A stretch of 64,000 nt of DNA from Bdellovibrio bacteriovorus (GTDB taxonomy: Bacteria > Bdellovibrionota > Bdellovibrionia > Bdellovibrionales > Bdellovibrionaceae): NCBI RefSeq assembly GCF_001592735.1, contig NZ_LUKE01000003.1:248001-312000 (forward strand), given 5' to 3'. How positions within the stretch are numbered: position 1 is the first letter of the stretch; every line of letters starts with the position of its first letter. The position numbers and the translations under genes are program-made. Shown here one piece after another: positions 35,160 through 42,328 of this stretch. The notes under the pieces were generated by a model. That model was not told the DNA's origin. It did not search any database and saw only the letters and a list, made by a program, of their open reading frames with translations.

Positions 35160-36713
35160 ATGAAAAAACACACACTAATTTTATCAATCGGAATGATGAT
35201 GTCGGCGTGCGCTCCTCAAGGATACGAAGTGGTGAGCGGTATTGCCAAGGATACAGTGAACGATATTGCCTGCAAAAGCCAGACAATGGAAACAAAGCTT
35301 TGGGATGGACTGAAATCCTATTTGCTCGAGCAAAAAAGCATCCCCTCTGCGGACGCTTTAAAAGCCGCGTTCCATGATCAAGTGGACGTACTTGCAGCTA
35401 ACAACCCCCAAGTCAGCAAAGAAGACGTGAAGCGTCTAAATGCAAACTTGGATAAACTTGTTGAAACTCTTTTAGTTGAAGCTCCTCAAGGAGAGCGTGT
35501 TGAGACCCCGGAACAGCTTTTGATTTTGCTTTCAGCTATGGATGTCGGGGATCAATCCACCACGTTCCGTGCGTATATGCAAACCAAAGTGCGCGGTGAT
35601 TTAAATGCGCTTTCAAAAACGATTCAAACCCTCGATACAAACTGTCCCGCGGGCAGTGGGGATAATTCTTCGGCGGGGGGCGCTGTGGGTCAGCCTTCAA
35701 CAGGTTCGGAAGAAGAACCAGTGGGTGTGGATCCTGCTGCGGAAAGAGATTATGCCTTTCATAAAGACCAAGCATTAAGCCGCGGCGAAAACTTAGCGAC
35801 TTTCGGGGGACGTTGGGCGTTCTCAACGGCTTATCAAAGTTGCCAAAGCTTGCAGTTGCCAGCGATGGATGCGCGCACCCCGGACGTTCAAGGGATCGCG
35901 ATTGTGGGAACTCATCCTGATGGCGTGGGCAGAAAACGTTCGATTGCGAGCCTTTCAAAAGTTCAAAGCTCACATTACTACATTAAAGATATGACCTCTT
36001 ATGGACAAGGCTGCTTTAACGTGCGCCAAAATCCTTTGATCTATGATTACGGTGGAAAGCCTTACGCGACAACCGCCGCGGATTCACCGATTGATATGTT
36101 CAAAAATAATGGCGATGGCACATCTGTGCTAGGTATTGACTGCTCTGGCTATGTGTTCAGTTCACTTGCAACTGCGGGTTTACGCTTAAAGGCGGGTCGT
36201 GCATTGAAAGCTTCAGACTCTTGGGCGTGGGGTTCTAGCTCTTACGTGGAGCCGCAAAACAACGGTCTGACTTGTTTAAGCAAGATTTCTGTCAACTCCT
36301 CTTCCACGATGAAGGCGGGCGATATCGTGGCGGTTTATGGGCATGTGTTGTTGATCGATAAGGTGGGGGCCGATCCTTTCGGGATTAAAAATGCGAAAAC
36401 ATCTGCGGATTGTTCAAAACTGACGTCAGATAAGTTTGATTTTACAGTGGCGCAAAGCTCTCCAAGTAAAGAAGGCATTGGATTAAATTACTTTGATGCG
36501 AAAATTTATCTTTCAACAAGTTCGAAAATGAAAACGGGCTTAGAAAAATACGCTTACTATACGTGTTTAGCTAAGTTTGATGGCAAGTCGTACACACCTA
36601 ATGTTGGAACACTTTCGGTGGTTCGTCATAAGGGCACTGCAGAGTGTATGGCTCCGCGCGTGAAAATGGCACGTGAATCTTGTATCGCGTCTTGTTCTTC
36701 GATCGCGCGCTAA
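35160..36713 (+). CDS. Lipoprotein with NlpC/P60-like hydrolase domain
   Basis: 517 residues from the ATG at 35160, which gives a lipoprotein signal (lipobox MSAC) directly; an earlier ATG adds seven residues. The first 180 mature residues are helical with a serine/glycine-rich linker. The C-terminal half contains LGIDCSGYVFSSLATAG with candidate nucleophile Cys328, and KAGDIVAVYGHVLLIDKV with candidate His395, the layout of NlpC/P60 peptidoglycan peptidases. Likely cuts cell-wall peptides in the envelope. A strong terminator follows at 36740. Confidence 0.7.
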   Translation: MKKHTLILSIGMMMSACAPQGYEVVSGIAKDTVNDIACKSQTMETKLWDGLKSYLLEQKSIPSADALKAAFHDQVDVLAANNPQVSKEDVKRLNANLDKLVETLLVEAPQGERVETPEQLLILLSAMDVGDQSTTFRAYMQTKVRGDLNALSKTIQTLDTNCPAGSGDNSSAGGAVGQPSTGSEEEPVGVDPAAERDYAFHKDQALSRGENLATFGGRWAFSTAYQSCQSLQLPAMDARTPDVQGIAIVGTHPDGVGRKRSIASLSKVQSSHYYIKDMTSYGQGCFNVRQNPLIYDYGGKPYATTAADSPIDMFKNNGDGTSVLGIDCSGYVFSSLATAGLRLKAGRALKASDSWAWGSSSYVEPQNNGLTCLSKISVNSSSTMKAGDIVAVYGHVLLIDKVGADPFGIKNAKTSADCSKLTSDKFDFTVAQSSPSKEGIGLNYFDAKIYLSTSSKMKTGLEKYAYYTCLAKFDGKSYTPNVGTLSVVRHKGTAECMAPRVKMARESCIASCSSIAR

Positions 36714-36739
36714 GAAAAAGCTTCAAATAAGTTTTTAAG

Positions 36740-36769
36740 AAACCCTGTTTTGAATAAAACGGGGTTTTT
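36740..36769 (+). terminator. Intrinsic terminator
   Basis: AAACCCTGTTTT and AAAACGGGGTTT form a 12 bp stem with one T-G pair and a GAAT loop, followed by TTTTTC. It is 26 bases after the stop of the NlpC/P60-like gene. Confidence 0.8.
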
Positions 36770-36850
36770 CTATCTTACCTAGGTCTAGGTCGCATCAAGA
36801 AGTTATCCTCAGTCAAGCCCGTTTCGTTTAGCATACAAATTGGAGGATCC

Positions 36851-37594
36851 ATGTCTGAAACCCAGCTTAAAAGGCCTACGGCAGTTTATCTGCTCGCGCT
36901 TCTGTTTGTCTTCGCGCCCGTAGGGAATCTGCTTTTAAGTTTTTCAAATAGTGGGGATCCGGATTGGTTTCACTTTGATGTGATGGCGGGCTATTTAAGT
37001 TCCGTAAGCTTTCTTGATTGGGCCTGGTTGGGATTGGTTTTTGTCACTGGTATTTTATTATTTAAACCGCATAAAACCACGTGGACTTTGTCTTTGGTGT
37101 GTTTGTTGATAGTGACGTCCATCAACACTTATCGCTTGGTGAACGGCGAATTTAACACCATGGGTGCGGGTATCAAAGCGCAATTAGGTTTTTCGATTTT
37201 TGCGACTGTCAGTTGTCTTTTGATTACGATTTATTCGCGTTTTCCTTATTTAGATCGTCGCGCAGGTTGGTTCTTAAGTGCGGCTCATCGTTATAATTTG
37301 CGCACTCCCGTCAGTGTGGTCGCGCAAGATATCTATGAGGGAGTGACGGCATCCGTGTCTGTCAGTGGGGTGCTTATTCACCTCCAACGCAATATGGAGG
37401 GACCTTCGCTGGACCTTCAGTATGTGGATTTAATTTTTCCGGAAATTCGTAACATGAAAGTCAAAGCGCGTGTTGTGGAGTATCGCGACAATAATTTGCG
37501 CTTAAAATTTAAGGACTTAAAAGGGGCCAGTCGAGGTTATCTCTTGGATTGGCTTCAGTCTCATAGTGAGACAGGCGTAAAAAAGAACGCTTAA
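36851..37594 (+). CDS. Membrane protein with C-terminal PilZ-like domain
   Basis: 247 residues. Four membrane segments occupy residues 10-140. The cytoplasmic C-terminal part starts HRYNLRTPVSVV and continues with TASVSVSGVLIHL and VKARVVEYRDNNLRLKFKDL, which fits a PilZ domain: the RxxxR motif (RYNLR) and the [D/N]xSxxG-like segment (SVSVSG). If functional it would bind cyclic di-GMP, the main signal for the predation/axenic switch in Bdellovibrio. The second motif is imperfect. Good ribosome site (TTGGAGGATCC). Confidence 0.65.
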   Translation: MSETQLKRPTAVYLLALLFVFAPVGNLLLSFSNSGDPDWFHFDVMAGYLSSVSFLDWAWLGLVFVTGILLFKPHKTTWTLSLVCLLIVTSINTYRLVNGEFNTMGAGIKAQLGFSIFATVSCLLITIYSRFPYLDRRAGWFLSAAHRYNLRTPVSVVAQDIYEGVTASVSVSGVLIHLQRNMEGPSLDLQYVDLIFPEIRNMKVKARVVEYRDNNLRLKFKDLKGASRGYLLDWLQSHSETGVKKNA

Positions 37595-37658
37595 GTCTAG
37601 GTTAAGTTTAAGTATTTTTGAAAGTGTACCGAAAAGACTCAAAAGCATGAGGGCATGT

Positions 37659-39458
37659 ATGATGAAATGGAATTTGAAGCCTTTTTCAGTAGCAAAAACA
37701 TTGGCTGCAACATTAGCTGTTGTAACGATGTGTACAACTCCGCTGGCGCAAGGGGCGCAAGCCAAAGAGCGCGCTGAACAAACGCAAAAAGAGTTGATCA
37801 ATCACTATTTGCGTACGACCGGGCTTACTACGAAAAAGCTTACAGCAGGTCAATACTGGCGCATGGTTCGTCCGGTGTACCCAGCTAAATTCCAAAAGTA
37901 CATGGATGCGTGGATTGTTCAAAATCGCGATGTCCCCATGCCACAAATTGATGCGACCACAATCAAAGGCCGTGATGGCGAACAAGTTCGTTTGTTATTT
38001 ACCGCTAAAGACGGCTCAACAATTGCGGCGACTTTCACCGGTGACATGTCTCAGTTGGTAAAAATCAATGGTGTCGCGGTGTCCAATAAAGAATTGATGG
38101 ACACGAACAACTTCGAATCTCTTTTAAGAAAACTTGCTAAAAGTGATGCTTCTTTAAAAAAGATGATCCAAGTTCAACCACCAAAACGCGACAAATCCGT
38201 CAGTCCCGTGATGTCGGTTGCTGACTTCCGTTCTTTGACTGCTCGCCAAAAAGCAGAATACTTAGTACGTTTGCGTTTGATCGCAGAATCTTCTGAAAGA
38301 GTTTTCAAAGCTCACTATGGCTTAAATGCTTATCAAGAGTTTCAAAAAAAGCATGAATATGCTTTGCGTATTTTGTTCGGAACAGAGGCTGAAGCTGCCA
38401 AAAACACCGCGGGCACAGCCGCTGGTCAGCCATGTATCGCGGCTGGTTACTTAACTGTTTACGGTGAAAACGGCTCTTGCGGCGGTAATTCTACCGGTTG
38501 GGCTGATTTACAAAAAAATATGAGCCAAATGAAGGCGTCATGTTCTGGTGGCGGTCTGGCATGTAATCCAATGGTGTATGGATTTAAGCCTGAAGGTGGC
38601 GCTTACTGTATGTCTCGCGCCGATGCAAAATACGCGACAAAAAAATGTAATGGCATGTCACAGCTAGATCGCGATGCGAATGGCAACAAGCTTGATGAGC
38701 GTCAAACAGCGATGAATAAAAAACGCATCATCGAAACTTACATGAAGCAGGTTAAGGGACAAGATATCAATCTTGTCGTTGATGATAAAAATCACATCTC
38801 AATGGAACAATACGAACAAGTTAAAGGTTTCTTTGATGATTTAAGTAGCTATATCGGGGCGGCAGAAGCGAAGTGTGGTCAAGTGCCATTAAGCGAAACT
38901 CAGCAAGCCCGCAACGACCAAGCTTCGGCTTGTCAAGAGATCAGCATCCGTCGTTTGGCTTTAGAGGCCTTCCCGGTGGCGCCGCAACCAGATCTTGGTG
39001 GCAAAAACTGTGAAGAAGAAAAACCCGGCTCCGTGCAAGTTGACGGTGGTGGTTGTGAGTGTCCGCAAGACGCTTTACAAGAAAACAAAGATGGGCAAAC
39101 AGTTTGTACTTTCATGGACCAAAATGAAGGTCCGGTAGAAAAGAAAGAGAAGAAGAAATCAAATCTTCTGCCAATTCTTGCCATCCTGGGTGTGGTGGGT
39201 GTTGGCGCCTTCTTGATCTTTAAAAACAAAAAAGGCGACAAGAATCCCCCAACGCATGTTACGCCCAATCCACCGTTAGAGCCGACTCCGAGCCCGTCTC
39301 CAACAGTGACGCCGCCCCCTACAAACTGTGAAGCTCCGAACACCATCGTTAACGGAGTCTGTACTCCACCAGTGATTGTTCAGCCAGACACTGAGGGTGG
39401 AACGAAAACTCCGGTGACCGATATCGGTGGCGGGGTTCGAATGAAAGCGACCCAATAA
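37659..39458 (+). CDS. Exported modular protein with C-terminal membrane segment
   Basis: About 599 residues, starting at the ATG at 37659 (or 37662), with GAGGG upstream. A signal peptide spans about residues 1-32 (ending GAQA). A large soluble cysteine-containing region follows, including PGSVQVDGGGCECPQDALQ. A membrane helix at about 503-520 (LLPILAILGVVGVGAFLIF) is followed by lysines and a proline/threonine-rich tail. Topology suggests anchoring in a membrane with the large domain outside the cytoplasm. I know no homologue of assigned function. Confidence 0.7.
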   Translation: MMKWNLKPFSVAKTLAATLAVVTMCTTPLAQGAQAKERAEQTQKELINHYLRTTGLTTKKLTAGQYWRMVRPVYPAKFQKYMDAWIVQNRDVPMPQIDATTIKGRDGEQVRLLFTAKDGSTIAATFTGDMSQLVKINGVAVSNKELMDTNNFESLLRKLAKSDASLKKMIQVQPPKRDKSVSPVMSVADFRSLTARQKAEYLVRLRLIAESSERVFKAHYGLNAYQEFQKKHEYALRILFGTEAEAAKNTAGTAAGQPCIAAGYLTVYGENGSCGGNSTGWADLQKNMSQMKASCSGGGLACNPMVYGFKPEGGAYCMSRADAKYATKKCNGMSQLDRDANGNKLDERQTAMNKKRIIETYMKQVKGQDINLVVDDKNHISMEQYEQVKGFFDDLSSYIGAAEAKCGQVPLSETQQARNDQASACQEISIRRLALEAFPVAPQPDLGGKNCEEEKPGSVQVDGGGCECPQDALQENKDGQTVCTFMDQNEGPVEKKEKKKSNLLPILAILGVVGVGAFLIFKNKKGDKNPPTHVTPNPPLEPTPSPSPTVTPPPTNCEAPNTIVNGVCTPPVIVQPDTEGGTKTPVTDIGGGVRMKATQ

Positions 39459-39467
39459 AGGACAGGG

Positions 39468-40091
39468 ATGAATAAAGAAGAGATCAAGTCTTCAAACCTT
39501 GAGCGGGCTCCTCTGGAAAGAGAAGCCCCTCGTCCGTTAGAGAGCCCGGGAATTCAAAGAACTCCTTTGGTTCCTCCGGGGGTGCTTGATATTTTCCCAA
39601 AAAAATCCCCGGTTAATTTTGATCAAAATACGGGCTTCCACGGGGGGCCTTCAGCCAGACGCAAAGGCTATCGCTTGGCTTTGTGGTCGATGCTGGCATC
39701 TATCATCGATGGTCTTATTTTAATTTCTCTTTCAAGTGTGTTTATGATGGCTTTCGCGTTGATCGTAAACACGTCGGTCGGTTCTTTTGTTCAAGAAACA
39801 TTTCATCATCAACATCGTCTCATCTTATTTGCCGAAATCTTTGCTGTCGCCGGATGGATGTACCTGATTGGCGTGCGCACTCTGATGGGGTCAACCATTG
39901 GGGAGTGGGCCTGTGAATTGCGTCTGGGACAGCCTCAAGAGCGATTAAAATCAGGTTACGTCTTGCGTGTTATTTGGCGCAGTACGATCATCGTTCTTAC
40001 GGGTGTGATCACTTTACCTATTTGTTCTTTGATTTTCGGTCGTGATTTAGCCGGTGTTCTTTCAGGCCTTCGTCTATTTTCTTTGAAGTAA
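39468..40091 (+). CDS. RDD-family membrane protein
   Basis: 207 residues. A charged, proline-rich N-terminal 60 residues, then an RDD domain with three to four membrane helices: SMLASIIDGLILISL (the D of RDD), GSTIGEWACELRLGQP and YVLRVIWRSTIIVLTGVITL. RDD proteins are proposed ion or small-molecule transporters. Only 9 bases separate it from the preceding exported protein, so they form one unit. Its 3' end overlaps the opposing methyltransferase gene by 18 bases. Confidence 0.75.
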   Translation: MNKEEIKSSNLERAPLEREAPRPLESPGIQRTPLVPPGVLDIFPKKSPVNFDQNTGFHGGPSARRKGYRLALWSMLASIIDGLILISLSSVFMMAFALIVNTSVGSFVQETFHHQHRLILFAEIFAVAGWMYLIGVRTLMGSTIGEWACELRLGQPQERLKSGYVLRVIWRSTIIVLTGVITLPICSLIFGRDLAGVLSGLRLFSLK

Positions 40092-41225
40092 AGCGAGCAC
40101 TTCATAGTGCGACGTTTGTGGAAACTGATCGACAATTTTGATGTCATTCACAGAATAACCCACATTTTTAAGTCGTTTTAAATCCGTCATCATCGATTCT
40201 GGAAAACAAGACATGTAAATAAAAAACTTCGGCCTTTTTTCTGCGGCCATTTTTTCTAATGGATCTAAAAAGCCCATTAACCCAGAGCGCGGTGGGTTGA
40301 CCAAAGCGCCATCAAAGTTGGCAAAGTCTTGCAAGAGTTTGCGCTGAAAGTCGCCGCGGTGAATTTCTATTTTCTCACGCAATGAAGTTAAAGATGCAGG
40401 CAACCTCTCTAAAGTCTTCTCTAGGCCCTCTAAAGACAGGCCGTCGATCTCACAAGCAGTGAGGTGCGCGCAGCTAGCTAAGGCCGGAATAGTGAGGTTG
40501 CCGATGCCCGATCCAAATTCAATCACGCGACCTTGCGGGAATTTCCCGACCCACGATTGAATGATATTGCAGATAAGTTTATTCGCTCTGTGACTGGGTT
40601 GGGTGAAGCTTGCAACCTGGCAGAAAAGTGGAACGGCAGTTTCATTCACCCACGTTTGAAACCAAGGACGCGCCTCCGGTTCTTTCAATTTAAATTCATA
40701 CCCCTGCCATGTCGGCACTTTGCGTCGTTGGCCCAGCTCAACAAAGCTTCTTTGCTGTAAAAAATGCAGCATGTTTTTTTCATCCAACAAGGCTTTGATA
40801 TCGATATTTGCAAGATCTAACCACACTCCGCGCTCCCCGTTGGGACCGACTCTCAAGCGGACAGAAGCTTTTTTAAAGGGAAGCTTGAGAGTCCTAAATT
40901 CCGTGAGCCAGGCTTGCAGAGTTGGGGACAATTGCGCACAAATTTCAAGGTCCGTAATTTCTTTTTTGTCTTTACGATAAAGGCCTAAGCGTCCGTCTTC
41001 CAAGCTAAAATCCAAACGGTCGCGCAAGTGAGACGCGCCAGCGGAGACAAATTGAATCTTTCCGTGGTACGGAATTTCGGCGTTTTTTAGCAGCTCCGAA
41101 AGCTCAAAAATTTTTCCGGAAATCTGATCCCCATAGGTCAAATCTAAGAACTGACAGCCATTGCAAAGATCCTTGTAGGCACAAGGGACTTTGTGGTCAT
41201 TTTTTATTTCTGACATGGATGACAT
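40074..41225 (-). CDS. TrmA/RlmD-type RNA (uracil-5-)-methyltransferase
   Basis: 383 residues. SAM-dependent C5-uracil methyltransferase of tRNA or rRNA. An iron-sulfur site at the N-terminus has C15, C21 and C24 (PCAYKDLCNGCQFL) with a fourth cysteine near 97 (LEICAQL). The SAM-binding loop is EFGSGIGNLTIPAL. The catalytic Cys340 is in YMSCFPE, and the terminal FPQTSHYEVLALL carries the general-base glutamate. No TRAM domain is obvious at the N-terminus, so it is a short form. Target nucleotide unknown. Confidence 0.88.
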   Translation of the reverse strand: MSSMSEIKNDHKVPCAYKDLCNGCQFLDLTYGDQISGKIFELSELLKNAEIPYHGKIQFVSAGASHLRDRLDFSLEDGRLGLYRKDKKEITDLEICAQLSPTLQAWLTEFRTLKLPFKKASVRLRVGPNGERGVWLDLANIDIKALLDEKNMLHFLQQRSFVELGQRRKVPTWQGYEFKLKEPEARPWFQTWVNETAVPLFCQVASFTQPSHRANKLICNIIQSWVGKFPQGRVIEFGSGIGNLTIPALASCAHLTACEIDGLSLEGLEKTLERLPASLTSLREKIEIHRGDFQRKLLQDFANFDGALVNPPRSGLMGFLDPLEKMAAEKRPKFFIYMSCFPESMMTDLKRLKNVGYSVNDIKIVDQFPQTSHYEVLALLQRK

Positions 41226-41292
41226 TGAATGCTTGCCCCGGGGTTTTTGCTGTTATATCTGTGAATTTCTATTTTAACAGGTCTTTGGGGAG

Positions 41293-41736
41293 ATGATGAG
41301 AGTTTTATTGCTTTCATTAATGATGATTTTCACCGTTTTCACGGGAACGACAGCCAGAGCTGATAAAGACTCATGGAAACAGTCCTGTCAGAAAGCTCAA
41401 GGAATTTTCTCGATTCTAAAACAAGAATCGGGCGAACTTCCGGTGTGCTTTTTTGGGGAAGCCGTGGTCGGAGCGGAAGCCCTTTCCGCAGTCCAGGACG
41501 AAGGTGTGCAAACTCAATCCCTTGATGCTTATAAAAAAGGTCGCACGGCTTCGGTGCGAGGCGGTGTTTGTGGGGCCTTCAATGCGGAGCTTGTGACGGC
41601 CAAAGACGCTAAAGGGACTACGTACAACTTCTGTCGCTTTGAGGACCGCTCGGTGATGGAAGAAACGACGCTGTGGTTAGGCCCGGGCGCTTCTTTAAGC
41701 GGCTCTTTAGATAAAGCTCTTTCACGCATTAATTAG
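41293..41736 (+). CDS. Small exported cysteine-containing protein
   Basis: 147 residues with a signal peptide (residues 1-22, ending TTARA). GGGGAG lies directly before two consecutive ATG codons, so the start may be 41293 or 41296. Four cysteines in the mature part suggest two disulfides. The segment FCRFEDRSVMEETTLW loosely recalls DUF333-type proteins, but too weakly to assign. It ends 4 bases into the opposing lipoprotein gene. Confidence 0.65.
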   Translation: MMRVLLLSLMMIFTVFTGTTARADKDSWKQSCQKAQGIFSILKQESGELPVCFFGEAVVGAEALSAVQDEGVQTQSLDAYKKGRTASVRGGVCGAFNAELVTAKDAKGTTYNFCRFEDRSVMEETTLWLGPGASLSGSLDKALSRIN

Positions 41737-42266
41737 TTTTTCAGTGAGTACAGGCAAGACTTCGTGTCTTTAATCACGCCATCTTCAAAATGCAGATCTT
41801 TATCCGTAAACCCCACCGTGACGTGCGGGTAAAACAATAAAGGGTTGAAGCTGTCTTTTGCTCCCCCACGTGCGATAAATTTTTCCGCTAAGATTTTCCT
41901 AAAATGCAGATAGTCGTCACTTTCTACCACCACGTAAAAGGTGGCTTTTTCTTTTAAGACACCTTTGCCGACGCAAGTAAGTTTATAGGAGGCTTTGAGA
42001 ACTTGGGTTTCGTCGATCGTGTTTTGGATATCCGCCCAAGACAGCGTTTTGCGTAATATTTTATACTCCGGTGGGGTGATAAGTGTGATGTGGGCTTCGC
42101 CGCGGCTTTTCAGCGCCATACCTTGTGAGTTTTCTAAGTCCGCTTTGATTTTTTCGAAATTTTCTAAAGGTAAGTCAACTGAAACATAAGTTTTTTCATT
42201 CTTTGTATGCGTTGTACACGCGGTCAATGAAAGACAAATAAGAAATTTCGAGAACACGCGCATCAT
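41733..42266 (-). CDS. Lipoprotein with 2H phosphoesterase-like motifs
   Basis: 177 residues, start placed at 42266 (ATGATG, 6 bases or less after GGAG). The lipoprotein signal ends in lipobox LTAC (Cys17). Two histidine motifs, EAHITLITPP and YPHVTVGFT, each of the HxT type, are about 90 residues apart, the arrangement of the 2H phosphoesterase (LigT/CPDase) fold. These enzymes act on cyclic phosphodiesters in RNA or nucleotides. Being an envelope lipoprotein is unusual for that fold. Assignment rests on the two motifs only. Confidence 0.6.
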   Translation of the reverse strand: MMRVFSKFLICLSLTACTTHTKNEKTYVSVDLPLENFEKIKADLENSQGMALKSRGEAHITLITPPEYKILRKTLSWADIQNTIDETQVLKASYKLTCVGKGVLKEKATFYVVVESDDYLHFRKILAEKFIARGGAKDSFNPLLFYPHVTVGFTDKDLHFEDGVIKDTKSCLYSLKN

Positions 42267-42328
42267 CGGCTCCACTTTAGCAGGTCAAGTTTGACATCAA
42301 AGTTTCTGCCTTATAGCGTACAATCACT

